Part shown: piece after piece, positions 52,634 to 61,666 of the stretch
Layout: every line of letters starts with the position of its first letter
How positions within the stretch are numbered: the stretch's first letter is position 1
Source of the DNA: Caballeronia udeis
Lineage (GTDB): Bacteria > Pseudomonadota > Gammaproteobacteria > Burkholderiales > Burkholderiaceae
Direction of reading: 5' to 3'
Assembly: GCF_001544555.2 (NCBI RefSeq)
Contig: NZ_FCOK02000004.1
Location: 186,001-250,000 of the forward strand
Length of the DNA: 64,000 nucleotides
The notes under the pieces: model-generated
Databases searched by the model: none
What the model was told of the DNA's origin: nothing
The model's input: the letters and a program-made list of their open reading frames with translations, nothing else
Program-made: the position numbers and the translations under genes

Positions 52634-54043
52634 CTAGCGCCTCTTCCACTTTTCTATGAACCCCCACAACGCGTCCTCAGTGGAATACGGCACGTTGAAG
52701 CGAAACCAGTCGCTCGCGGCGTCCCCCGGGCGGAAATACGAACCCGGAGCGAGCCAGATGCCGTCTTCCAGCGCCTGCGTCGCCAGTTCGTTTGCCTGTT
52801 CGGGCTCGACCGGCAAACGTGCCCAAACAAACAAGCCTGCGCGCGGGCGATGAAACAGCTCGACACCGAGCGAGTCCATCCGGTCCTCGACCTGCGCGTG
52901 TGCGTCCTTGAGTTTTTCGGTGACCGATTCCACGTGGCGCGCATAACGCCCTTCGGTCAGCACTTTCTCGACAATACGCTCCGTCGCCGCCGATGAAGTC
53001 AGCCCCACCGCCATCTTCGTACGCGCCAGTTCACGCAGCACGTCACGCTCGGCGACCACATAACCGCAGCGCAATCCCGGCGTGATCGTCTTCGAAAACC
53101 CGCCGACATACAGCACGCGGTTCAAGCCTTCCATAGCGGCCAGAAGCGGCGCGCCGGGCGGCGCGAGCTCGCGGTTCACATCGTCTTCCACGACCCACAG
53201 GCCGTAGCGCTCCGCGATCTGCAGCAGGCGAAACGCGGCCGCCATGCCGAAGGTCGCGCCGGTCGGGTTCTGCAGCGTCGTGTTGAGAAAGATGGCCTTG
53301 GGACCATGCTCGATCACCAGTTGTTCAAGCACGTCGTTATCGATTCCTGCCGGCGTACGCGGCACACCTCGCACGATCAGGCCGCCCAGTTGCAGGATCT
53401 GCAGCAGATTGCAGTAACCCGGATCTTCCACAATGACCGTGTCGCCCGGGCGCAGCAGCGTGCGTACGATCAGGTCGAGCGCCTGCGTGGCCCCGGCGGT
53501 CAGCAACACGTTCGCGGCAGGGTCGGCGGGCAAACCGTAGCGGTCAAGTTGCTCGGCAATCCGCTCGCGCAGCGGCGCAAAACCGTACGGGTGCCCGTAG
53601 TCGGCCATGCGTGCCGCCGGCACGCGGCTGATCGAGCGCAACGCGTGATGCAGGCCGCTCTCATTGACCCATTCGTTGGGCAGCCAGCCGCAGCCTGCCT
53701 TGATCGGCACGGAATGATCGGCGAATACATCGGACAGGAGCCACGTGGCGGTGAGGCTCGGCGGCTGCCACGCCACCGCGCGCTTGTGCGCCGCCGGAGC
53801 CCGCGCCGCCACCCGGTAGCCCGAGCCGCGCCGCGCGACCACGAGGCCCATCGACACAAGGCGTCCATACGCTTCCGTTACCGTGAAGGTGCTCAGCCGT
53901 TCCGCCTGCGCGAGCTGGCGCACCGAAGGCAGCAACGCGCCGGCACGCAGCGCCTGCTGCTCGATGGCGCCGGAAAACGCCCGCACCAGTTGCTCGACGA
54001 GCGTCATTTGCGCGCGGTCACGGTCCAGTTGAAGTTCGATCAT
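52634..54043 (-). CDS. MocR family regulator (GntR helix-turn-helix fused to aminotransferase domain)
   Basis: A 469-aa PLP-dependent regulator. Residues 1-80 are a GntR winged helix (LPSVRQLAQAERLSTFTVTE); the rest is a fold-type I aminotransferase domain with NPTGATFG and the PLP-binding Lys in GGFSKTITPGLR. Members such as PdxR, GabR and TauR activate genes for amine or amino-acid use. It is divergent from an omega-amino-acid transaminase gene and probably controls it. Confidence 0.93.
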   Translation of the reverse strand: MIELQLDRDRAQMTLVEQLVRAFSGAIEQQALRAGALLPSVRQLAQAERLSTFTVTEAYGRLVSMGLVVARRGSGYRVAARAPAAHKRAVAWQPPSLTATWLLSDVFADHSVPIKAGCGWLPNEWVNESGLHHALRSISRVPAARMADYGHPYGFAPLRERIAEQLDRYGLPADPAANVLLTAGATQALDLIVRTLLRPGDTVIVEDPGYCNLLQILQLGGLIVRGVPRTPAGIDNDVLEQLVIEHGPKAIFLNTTLQNPTGATFGMAAAFRLLQIAERYGLWVVEDDVNRELAPPGAPLLAAMEGLNRVLYVGGFSKTITPGLRCGYVVAERDVLRELARTKMAVGLTSSAATERIVEKVLTEGRYARHVESVTEKLKDAHAQVEDRMDSLGVELFHRPRAGLFVWARLPVEPEQANELATQALEDGIWLAPGSYFRPGDAASDWFRFNVPYSTEDALWGFIEKWKRR

Positions 54044-54101
54044 GAGTCGGCAGGAAGAGGATGATGAAGGGTGATGAAAGTTGATCGCCCAGAATAATCG
54101 A

Positions 54102-54135
54102 CCACTACAGTTTTTGCCATTTTGCCAGCACAGTT
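54102..54135. promoter_or_regulatory. Direct repeats in the MocR/transaminase divergent region
   Basis: CCACTACAGTT (54102-54112) and CCAGCACAGTT (54125-54135) are repeated 23 bp apart. Between and overlapping them is a tandem TTTTGCCA duplication (54112-54127). MocR proteins commonly bind direct repeats, so this is a plausible operator. Confidence 0.35.
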
Positions 54136-54213
54136 CTCTCCGCGACAGGGCAACTGTCTATGCCGCGGGTTTTTATCGAGGACTACATTGCGTGTTCTAA
54201 CAGGAGATTTCCC

Positions 54214-55542
54214 ATGACTTCGCGCCCCGTCATCGACGACCTCTCGTCGTTCTGGATGCCTTTCACCGCCAACCGGCAGTTCAAAGCTGCCCCGCGCCTG
54301 ATCGAGGGCGCCAAGGGTATGTACTACCGCGCGACCGATGGCCGCGAGATTCTGGACGGCTGCGCCGGCCTGTGGTGCGTGAACGCGGGCCACTGCCGCG
54401 ACGAGATCGTCGCCGCGATCCAGCAGCAAGCCGCCACGCTCGACTTCGCACCGACCTTCCAGATGGGTCATCCGCTCGCATTCGAAGCGGCCACGAAGGT
54501 CGCGGCGATCATGCCGGAAGGCCTCGACCGCATCTTCTTTACGAATTCCGGCTCCGAATCCGTCGATACCGCGCTGAAAATCGCCCTCGCCTATCACCGT
54601 GCACGCGGCGAAGGCCAGCGCACGAAGCTGATTGGCCGCGAGCGCGGGTATCACGGCGTGGGGTTCGGCGGCATCTCGGTCGGTGGCATCGGGCCGAACC
54701 GCAAGACTTTTTCAGGCGGGTTGCTCCCGAACGTCGATCATCTGCCGCACACGCACGCACCCGAGCACAAAGCGTTCTCGAAGGGCCAGCCGGCGTGGGG
54801 CGCCCATCTCGCCGATGAACTCGAACGGATTGTCGCGCTGCACGATGCGTCGACCATCGCCGCCGTGATCGTGGAGCCGCTGGCGGGGTCGACGGGTGTG
54901 CTCGTGCCGCCGCAGGGTTATCTGCAAAAGCTGCGCGAGATCTGCACGAAGCACGGCATCCTGCTGATTTTCGATGAAGTCATCACGGGTTTCGGCCGGC
55001 TGGGCAAAGCGACGGCAGCGGAATATTTCGGCGTGACGCCGGACCTGATGACGCTCGCCAAGGCAATCAACAACGCCGCCATTCCGATGGGCGCCGTGGC
55101 TGCGCATCGCAACGTGCACGACACGATCATCAATGCGGGTGCGGCGAACGGTATCGAACTGTTCCACGGCTATACGTATTCGGCGCACCCGATGGCCGCC
55201 GCCGCCGCGATCGCCACGCTCGACCTGTATGCACGCGACCAGCTGTTTGAGCGGGCGGCATCGAAGGCACCGAAGTTCGAAGCCGCCGCTCATGCGTTGC
55301 GCGACGCGCCTTATGTGAAGGACGTGCGCAATCTCGGCATGGTGGCGGGCGTTGAACTGGAATCGCGCGATGGCGCGCCGGGCGCGCGGGCCTACGAAGC
55401 GTTCGTGAAATGCTTCGAGGCGGGCGTCCTGGTGCGCTATACAGGCGATATTCTCGCGTTCTCGCCGCCGCTGATCATCGAAGATGACCAGATCGAGCAG
55501 ATTTTCAGCACGGTTCGCAAGGTGCTCGAAACGGTGAAATAA
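54214..55542 (+). CDS. Omega-amino acid--pyruvate aminotransferase (beta-alanine type)
   Basis: A 442-aa class III aminotransferase transferring the amino group of beta-alanine or similar omega-amino acids to pyruvate. Clear blocks are FWMPFTANRQFKAAPRLIEG, FTNSGSESVDTALKIA, ERGYHGVGFGG, FDEVITGFGR and the PLP Lys region LAKAINNAAIPMGAV. AGGAGAT precedes ATG 54214. Divergent from a MocR regulator. The companion malonate-semialdehyde dehydrogenase is not adjacent. Confidence 0.93.
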   Translation: MTSRPVIDDLSSFWMPFTANRQFKAAPRLIEGAKGMYYRATDGREILDGCAGLWCVNAGHCRDEIVAAIQQQAATLDFAPTFQMGHPLAFEAATKVAAIMPEGLDRIFFTNSGSESVDTALKIALAYHRARGEGQRTKLIGRERGYHGVGFGGISVGGIGPNRKTFSGGLLPNVDHLPHTHAPEHKAFSKGQPAWGAHLADELERIVALHDASTIAAVIVEPLAGSTGVLVPPQGYLQKLREICTKHGILLIFDEVITGFGRLGKATAAEYFGVTPDLMTLAKAINNAAIPMGAVAAHRNVHDTIINAGAANGIELFHGYTYSAHPMAAAAAIATLDLYARDQLFERAASKAPKFEAAAHALRDAPYVKDVRNLGMVAGVELESRDGAPGARAYEAFVKCFEAGVLVRYTGDILAFSPPLIIEDDQIEQIFSTVRKVLETVK

Positions 55543-55612
55543 CGCGGTTTCATCCGCCGCTTGACGTCACTGACGTGAGCGGTGAGCGGCACGCAAACCG
55601 ACGTGCAAGTGT

Positions 55613-55646
55613 AAAGGCCGTTCTGGAGTGATCCGGAACGGCCTTT
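55613..55646. terminator. Intrinsic terminator between convergent genes
   Basis: AAAGGCCGTTC pairs with GAACGGCCTTT, with a few further pairs inside. It lies between the stops of the transaminase and the basic-protein gene. Confidence 0.8.
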
Positions 55647-55670
55647 CTTCGTGGAAGGGCTGCAAATGCG

Positions 55671-56165
55671 CTAACGCGCATGCCGCGTCGCACCGGCCTT
55701 CGAAGCTGCCGCGCGGCGCGTCTGCCAGCCTTTCCTGGCGGACGCCGAGCGTTCAGCCGCAGAACGCCGGCTCGCGCTTGCGTGCGTCTGCTTCGACAGT
55801 GCTTTGTGCGAAGCGGCCTGGCTACCCTCGCGTTTAAGCACGCGCGTGGACGTAGCGGAGCGCTTCGCCTTGGATTCCGCGCTCGCGCTGCGTTGCGTCT
55901 TGTGCTGGCCGGCTTGTGTGTCCTTCGCTGCTTTCTTGCGAGTGGCGGCGGAGACCGCACCCCTCTTCGGCGCCTTCAGACTCACGCCCGACCTGCGCGC
56001 CTCGGACAACCCGATAGCGATTGCCTGCTTCGCGGACTTCGCACCGTGCTTGCCTTCACGAATGTGATCGATCTGCTCCTTCACGAACGCGCCAGCCTGC
56101 GTGCTGGGCGACTTCCCCGCGCGTTTGGCGGCATGGGCACGTTCGACAGTTTTCTTCTCGGGCAT
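55671..56165 (-). CDS. Basic DUF6496-type protein
   Basis: A 164-aa protein with a conserved N-terminal block (KTVERAHAAKRAGKSPSTQ, FVKEQIDHIREGKHGAKSAK, AIAIGLSEARRSGV) and a long Ser/Ala/Lys/Arg-rich tail. AAGGAG precedes ATG 56165; the open frame to 56297 is not used. Small proteins of this family are often seen in Burkholderiaceae, with unknown function. The composition suggests nucleic-acid binding. Confidence 0.8.
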   Translation of the reverse strand: MPEKKTVERAHAAKRAGKSPSTQAGAFVKEQIDHIREGKHGAKSAKQAIAIGLSEARRSGVSLKAPKRGAVSAATRKKAAKDTQAGQHKTQRSASAESKAKRSATSTRVLKREGSQAASHKALSKQTHASASRRSAAERSASARKGWQTRRAAASKAGATRHAR

Positions 56166-56350
56166 GGCGACACTCCTTTGAAAAAATGGCGTTGGACTAG
56201 CCATAGCCAACGCAGCAACGCCCGTGCCAAAGCCTGCGGCAGGCATCACTGTGCGCATCCGTCGCGGATCATCGTGTAAGCGTGATGTTAGATTCACAAG
56301 CGACTAACCCAGCCGTTGCGCTGACCCATTCGATTCGTTAAGGAGAGCAA

Positions 56351-56614
56351 ATGTTGAAGAAAACGTGTACCGCGGCAGTAAGCGTCCTCGTACTCGCAGC
56401 AAGCAGCGCGGCATTCGCGCGTGACCAGCCGGGTGCGGACTGGATAACAAAGGACGCGGCAATCGCGAAGGTCAAGGCGCAGGGTTACGACGCGGTGCGC
56501 CTCAAAGCCGACGACGGACGCTGGGAAGGCGAAGCCACCAAGCAGGGCTCGTTCTATGAGATCCACGTCGACCCGCACTCCGGCGCGCTGACGAAGAATG
56601 AATTGAAGAAATAA
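56351..56614 (+). CDS. PepSY domain periplasmic protein
   Basis: An 87-aa secreted protein: a signal peptide ending near SSAAFA (residue 23), then one PepSY domain (ITKDAAIAKVKAQGYDAVRL, FYEIHVDPHSGAL). AAGGAG precedes the ATG. PepSY proteins act as inhibitors or sensors in the envelope; role here unknown. Confidence 0.9.
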   Translation: MLKKTCTAAVSVLVLAASSAAFARDQPGADWITKDAAIAKVKAQGYDAVRLKADDGRWEGEATKQGSFYEIHVDPHSGALTKNELKK

Positions 56615-56678
56615 TCCTGTTGTACCCGTTGTGATGTGCGGAAAAATCCTGCAGCGGTTCGCGCCGGTGCAGGCCAGA

Positions 56679-57389
56679 TTACACGCTGGTCTGCACCGCT
56701 CTCTCGTCCACGCCAAGTTGCTCTTTCAACCCGGCCCATCCCTTCGGCGTCACCTGAACAGCACGTGAGTTTTTCAAGCGGCGTAGCCACCCCTCCGCGC
56801 AAAGCTGCGTCATGAACGCGACGCCCAGCGGCCCGGCGAGATGATGCCGCCGCTCGGTCCAGTCGAGGCATTGCCGGGCGAGACCGCGTCGGGTCGGTTT
56901 CAGCCCGGCCATGTCCAGGCCCATGCTGTTAAACCATTCGACGCCGGCCGGCGTCACATCGAATTGCCTGTCATCGGTGGCGACGACCAGCGCGCGGTCC
57001 TGCAACGCCTGCGTCACCGCCACGCCCAGGCCGCCAGCGAGATGGTCATAACAGCATCGTGCGAACTGCAGGTCCCGGGCTTCCCGGCTGCGCGGCAGTC
57101 GACGCACGGGTTCGCTGGGTGCAATCGATGCAAGATTTTCAAGCACCAGCGCAACATGCGTACCGGCCAGACGGTAATACCGATGCCGCCCCTGCGTTTC
57201 CACCAGCAACAACCCGCCGGCCAGGAGCTTCGCGAGATGAGAGCTTGCCGTCTGGGCGGTGACGCCGGCCACGTAAGCCAGCTCGCCCGCAGGTTGCGCG
57301 CGGCCGTCGGCGAGCGCCATGAGCATGGCGGCGCGAGTGGGATCGGCGATCAGGAAAGCGGCCGACGAGACCGCGGGATGAGGGTACAT
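56679..57389 (-). CDS. ArsR-type winged-helix transcriptional regulator
   Basis: A 236-aa regulator with an N-terminal winged helix (LIADPTRAAMLMALADGR, VTAQTASSHLAKLLAGGLL). The C-terminal 130 or so residues are an extra region with no recognised metal site. It is divergent from a DHA2 efflux gene, with an inverted repeat between them, so it is probably the local repressor. Confidence 0.88.
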   Translation of the reverse strand: MYPHPAVSSAAFLIADPTRAAMLMALADGRAQPAGELAYVAGVTAQTASSHLAKLLAGGLLLVETQGRHRYYRLAGTHVALVLENLASIAPSEPVRRLPRSREARDLQFARCCYDHLAGGLGVAVTQALQDRALVVATDDRQFDVTPAGVEWFNSMGLDMAGLKPTRRGLARQCLDWTERRHHLAGPLGVAFMTQLCAEGWLRRLKNSRAVQVTPKGWAGLKEQLGVDERAVQTSV

Positions 57390-57440
57390 GAAGGATCTCC
57401 GCTATGACCTCGCCATGATAGTCCGGCCGCCTGTGCGCAT

Positions 57441-57460
57441 GCTTCGATACGCGTCGAAGC
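57441..57460. promoter_or_regulatory. Inverted repeat between ArsR-type regulator and efflux gene
   Basis: GCTTCGA and TCGAAGC flank a 6-bp spacer in the 127-bp divergent region, a likely operator for the adjacent regulator. Confidence 0.5.
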
Positions 57461-57516
57461 TTGTGGCATGACGGCGCCCCTACACTGGATTTCCCGTCCC
57501 GCAGCGAAAACTCCCC

Positions 57517-58905
57517 GTGCCCGACACCCGAACGCTTCAGCGCCGCGTCCTCGCCGCGACCAGCATCAGCTATATCGTCGTGATCCTCGATACGTCCATT
57601 GTCAACGTTGCGCTAAGCAGCATCGCCAATGCGCTCACGACCGGCACCGCGGGCCTGCAATGGGTTGTCAACGCGTACACGATGACCTTCGCGAGCCTGT
57701 TGTTGACGGGCGGCGCGCTGGGTGACCGGTTAGGCGCGAAAAACGTCTATTTCGCCGGCCTTGCCGTGTTCACGCTGGCATCCGCGCTCTGCGGCCTTGC
57801 GCCCAACCTCGCGGCGCTGACCGGCGCCCGCGTGTTGCAAGGGATCGGGGCGTCGATGCTGGTGCCGTGTTCGCTGATGCTCATCAACCGCGCCTATGCA
57901 GACCCGGCCGAGCGCGGCCGCGCGATCGGCCTGTGGGCCGCGTGTGGCGGCGCGGCGATGGCCGGTGGTCCATTGATCGGCGGCATCCTGATCCATGCGT
58001 TTGGCTGGCGCAGCATCTTCCTTGCGAACCTGCCGATCGGGTTGATCGGCTTGTGGCTGACATCGCGGGTGGCACGCACTGAACGGACTGATCGTGCACG
58101 GGTAACGCGTCATCTCGATCTCGCCGGTCAGGCGGCGGCAATCGCGGCGCTGGGCATGTTGATCGGAGTGCTGATCGAAGGGCACGCGTCAGGCTGGCGT
58201 TCGCCGTGGATCCTGAGCGGGATTGCGCTGAGTGTTCTTGCCGCTGGGAGTTTCGTCGCAATCGAATCAAGGCGGTCGCAGCCGATGCTGCCCCTGTCCT
58301 TGTTCGGCAACCGGATTTTTTCCAGTGCTGCGTTTGTCTCGATGGTGTCGGCAATGACCTTCTATGGCCTGATCTTCACGCTGAGTCTTTATTTCCAGCA
58401 GGTGCGGGCGTATTCGCCGTTGCTGACCGGCCTCGCATTCCTGCCGCTGACCGCACTGGTGACCGCGGGCAGCATGTCGGCGGCGCGGTTCGTCGGGATG
58501 TTCGGGCCACGCTGGCCGATCTGCGCCGCATTGGGGATCTATACGATCGGCTTTCTCGGCATGCTGATGTCGACGGACACTTCGCCGTACTGGGTCATTG
58601 CGCTCCCCATGCCGGCCATCGGCTTTTGCGCGGGCCTCATCACGCCGATAGCCACGCGCTCGCTGATGGATACCGTCGATAAAAACCGCGCCGGGATTGC
58701 GGCCGGCGTGCTGAACTCGGCGCGGCAGACGGGCGCGGCGCTGGGCGTCGCGGTTTTTGGCGCGATGCTCCCGTCGCCCGATCAGTTTGAGCACGGCATG
58801 CATACCGCAATGGCGATGGCCGCGGCCATCTTGCTGACAGCGGCGCTGGTCTGGTGGTTTGCATCGAAAGCGCTGGCTCGGGAGCGGATTAGCCAGATTG
58901 TTTGA
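57517..58905 (+). CDS. DHA2 family MFS efflux transporter
   Basis: A 462-aa drug:proton antiporter type with about 14 membrane segments. Helix 1 has ILDTSIVNVALSSIAN, and later GGPLIGGILIHAFGWRSIFLA in two parts. GTG start at 57517, without a strong ribosome site. No adaptor or outer-membrane gene is adjacent, unlike the pump at 44713. Divergent from the ArsR-type regulator, which likely represses it. Confidence 0.9.
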   Translation: MPDTRTLQRRVLAATSISYIVVILDTSIVNVALSSIANALTTGTAGLQWVVNAYTMTFASLLLTGGALGDRLGAKNVYFAGLAVFTLASALCGLAPNLAALTGARVLQGIGASMLVPCSLMLINRAYADPAERGRAIGLWAACGGAAMAGGPLIGGILIHAFGWRSIFLANLPIGLIGLWLTSRVARTERTDRARVTRHLDLAGQAAAIAALGMLIGVLIEGHASGWRSPWILSGIALSVLAAGSFVAIESRRSQPMLPLSLFGNRIFSSAAFVSMVSAMTFYGLIFTLSLYFQQVRAYSPLLTGLAFLPLTALVTAGSMSAARFVGMFGPRWPICAALGIYTIGFLGMLMSTDTSPYWVIALPMPAIGFCAGLITPIATRSLMDTVDKNRAGIAAGVLNSARQTGAALGVAVFGAMLPSPDQFEHGMHTAMAMAAAILLTAALVWWFASKALARERISQIV

Positions 58906-59076
58906 GGATTCTGCTGGCAGACGGGCACGCGTGCCGCGTGGATTCCCGCGCGCGGGTGGACGGAGGATGCCGACGACGGCAAAATCGAGGCGCTGAACGT
59001 CCACCGCAAACGAAGCATCCTGGCCGCCGTGGCTGAACCCGAACAGCACACTCTTGTGCGAACGCCTCCTTTGACG

Positions 59077-59658
59077 ATGCCCAAATCATCCCGCACTACA
59101 GCACCAATCGACTTCTACGCGCCGTCCGAACAGGTCGCGCGTCGCCTCATCGGGGCAATCTTCACGGTCGACGGCGTCGGCGGCAGGATCGTCGAAACTG
59201 AAGCCTACGATCCCGAAGATCCGGCGTCGCACAGCTTTTCCGGCCCCACCCCTCGCAACGCCGTCATGTTCGGCCCGCCCGCGCACGCGTACGTGTACCG
59301 CTCGTACGGCATTCACTGGTGCCTGAACTTTGTTTGCCGCGAAGAAGGCCACGGCGCAGGAGTGCTGATCCGCGCGATTGAACCGCTGACCGGACTCGAT
59401 GCCATGCGCCAGCGGCGCGGCCTTGAACCAGCGAAGCTGTTGTGCTCGGGACCGGGACGCGTCGCGCAAGCCTTGGGCATTACGCACGGAAACAACGGCA
59501 TGTCGCTGCTTGAAGCGCCGTTTCACATTGAAGCGCCGGAGGAGGACTATCCGCTCGCAATCGGGCCGCGCATCGGCCTCACGAAGGCAGTGGATGTACC
59601 CTGGCGCTTCGGGCTTGCAGGATCGAAGTTTCTCAGCAAGCCATTCCCGAAGGCTTGA
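59077..59658 (+). CDS. DNA-3-methyladenine glycosylase (AAG/Mpg family)
   Basis: A 193-aa base-excision repair enzyme removing alkylated purines. Family blocks are GRIVETEAYDPEDPASHSF, MFGPPAHAYVYRSYGIHWCL and LCSGPGRVAQALGI. ATG 59077 and GTG 59029 are both possible starts; neither has a good ribosome site and ATG is preferred because the extra 16 residues lack similarity. Confidence 0.9.
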   Translation: MPKSSRTTAPIDFYAPSEQVARRLIGAIFTVDGVGGRIVETEAYDPEDPASHSFSGPTPRNAVMFGPPAHAYVYRSYGIHWCLNFVCREEGHGAGVLIRAIEPLTGLDAMRQRRGLEPAKLLCSGPGRVAQALGITHGNNGMSLLEAPFHIEAPEEDYPLAIGPRIGLTKAVDVPWRFGLAGSKFLSKPFPKA

Positions 59659-59721
59659 TCAAAGTGCAACCCCATTGCGCGGGTGCATGGCCAAGCGTTT
59701 GATAAGGGTTGCGAAGTAACA

Positions 59722-60522
59722 TCAATCCTGCATCAATTTCGCTAACGCCCTGAGTTGCAAACCATCTGGATCTGCAAGGTCGTAGAGAATGGAAAAATGA
59801 TCTGCGCCCGGCACCGGCAAGTAAGTCACATGTTCACTCGCGTCAGCGCAGGCATGCGCATAGTCATGAGAATGGCGGATGAGTTCAGGCAGTTCTGCGT
59901 TGCCGACAGTGACGACCATCGGTGCACCCTGAGCGATGTGCCGCATCGGGCTGAAGCGGGTGATTTCCTCTGCCGATAACCCGAGCTTGTCGTTCAGCCG
60001 ACCCGCGCTGATGGGTTCGAGATCGAAGAGACCGCTGACCGGCAGCGCGTATTTGACCGCCGGATGATAACGATGCATGGCCGTCAGATGACCGCCCGCG
60101 GAATGGCCGCCGAGTATGAGCGTTGTATGGCGTTGCTCGACGAGGAAGTCGAGCAGCCGTCCGATCTCGCTCACAATTTGCGTCATTGATGAGATGGGCG
60201 CCAGCGTGTATTCCGCTACTACAACGTTCATGCCACGGGCGAGCGGCCCTTCTGCCACGAAGGCGCAGAGCTCCTTGTCGCAGCTTTGCCAGTAGCCGCC
60301 ATGGACGAAAACGAAGGTTGGCGCAGGGGATTGCTTGTCACTCGATGCCGGGAAGAAGTCGAAGCGCTCGCGCGGGGCAGGACCGTACCGGACATCGAGT
60401 TCAGCACCGGGGTGCGCTGCGTAGAAGGCCGCGCTGCGGGTTTCAAAGTCGGCGGGCGGATCGCCATTGCTGTATGCCGCGTCGAGGGTTGCGCGGTCCA
60501 TGGTGCGCCACGGGGATTGCAT
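59722..60522 (-). CDS. Alpha/beta hydrolase, arylformamidase-like
   Basis: A 266-aa hydrolase with oxyanion motif HGGYWQ, nucleophile motif GHSAGG and a C-terminal His in PGADHFSILYD. HGGYW and GHSAGGH are the pattern of kynurenine formamidase-type alpha/beta hydrolases. No other kynurenine-pathway genes are near, so the substrate is uncertain. AGGAG lies ten bases upstream of ATG. Confidence 0.85.
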   Translation of the reverse strand: MQSPWRTMDRATLDAAYSNGDPPADFETRSAAFYAAHPGAELDVRYGPAPRERFDFFPASSDKQSPAPTFVFVHGGYWQSCDKELCAFVAEGPLARGMNVVVAEYTLAPISSMTQIVSEIGRLLDFLVEQRHTTLILGGHSAGGHLTAMHRYHPAVKYALPVSGLFDLEPISAGRLNDKLGLSAEEITRFSPMRHIAQGAPMVVTVGNAELPELIRHSHDYAHACADASEHVTYLPVPGADHFSILYDLADPDGLQLRALAKLMQD

Positions 60523-60584
60523 GCGGTTTGTCTCCTGGAAAGAATGCGGGGCTCGATGCGGAGTTTACAGGGTTCCGCCTGGTC

Positions 60585-61493
60585 TCAGCTTCTGTCCCAC
60601 GGCGCCACTCCTCCCAAGACCTCAACCAGGTAATCGATCATCACCCTCACGCGTGAGCTCAGATGCCGCCGGCTGGGATACATCGCGAGCACGTCGATAT
60701 CCGCCATGTGGAATGCCGGCATCAGCGCCACCAGCCGCCCCGCTCGCAGATCGTCGCCAATGATGAAGGTCGGCTGCCAGATCACGCCCAGCCCGGCCAG
60801 TGCCGCCGAGCGCGCGGTGTCGCCGTTGTTCGTATGCATGTGGCAATTCACCCGCACGGTGTGCGGCTTTTCATCGGCGTCCAGAAACTGCCACTCGTCT
60901 CCGCTCGCGGCATACGTGTAGCCAATACAGCGATGCTCGCCCAGATCCGAAGGGCGCTCCGGCAAGCGCCGCCCCGCCAGATACGCGGGCGCCGCGCACA
61001 GCACGTTGCGCGACGCGGCGAGCTTGCGGGCCGCATTGCCCATCGACCCGGCACGCGAAATACGAATCGCGAGGTCGTACCCTTCATCGACAATATCCAC
61101 CACCCGGTCGACCAGCGATACATCCAGTTCCACCTCGGGATACCGCCGCATGAACTCCGGCCATAACAGTGCAAGCTGCAACACCCCAAAGCTCAGCGGC
61201 GCGTTGATGCGCAACCGCCCTCGCGGCTCGGCCGTCGACGACGACACCAACCCCTCCGTCTCGGCCAGGTCATCGAGTATTGCAACGCAGCGCTCATAAA
61301 GCGCCTCGCCGCCCGATGTCAGCGACAACCTTCGCGACGTCCGGTTCAGCAGCCGCGTCCCCAGATGCGCCTCCAGTTCGACGATATAACGCGTCACGTT
61401 GGCGGGCGAGGTATCGAGCGCATCGGCGGCGCGCGTGAAGCTGCCGCGCTTGACCACGGCCACGAAGACCTCATAAGCGCGCAAGCGGTCCAT
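60585..61493 (-). CDS. LysR family transcriptional regulator
   Basis: A 302-aa regulator with an N-terminal winged helix (MDRLRAYEVFVAVVKRGSFT, LDTSPANVTRYIVELEAHLG) and a periplasmic-binding-like effector domain of the CrgA/DmlR group. ATG 61493 has GGAGA upstream and the canonical N-terminus. It is divergent from an SDR gene, which it probably controls. Confidence 0.92.
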   Translation of the reverse strand: MDRLRAYEVFVAVVKRGSFTRAADALDTSPANVTRYIVELEAHLGTRLLNRTSRRLSLTSGGEALYERCVAILDDLAETEGLVSSSTAEPRGRLRINAPLSFGVLQLALLWPEFMRRYPEVELDVSLVDRVVDIVDEGYDLAIRISRAGSMGNAARKLAASRNVLCAAPAYLAGRRLPERPSDLGEHRCIGYTYAASGDEWQFLDADEKPHTVRVNCHMHTNNGDTARSAALAGLGVIWQPTFIIGDDLRAGRLVALMPAFHMADIDVLAMYPSRRHLSSRVRVMIDYLVEVLGGVAPWDRS

Positions 61494-61666
61494 TGAACGT
61501 CTCCGGTGGGGATTGGGCGGAACTCCGGTACGCCGGCTCAAGATTCACAAAAGCTGAACGATAAGACCATCTTCCGTGCCTGTTCGCAAGCTTCAGGTGA
61601 GCCTACATTGCGTCACATGGACCGGGGCATTGGGCGCCGGACAAGCTGAACAAACGGAGAAACATC

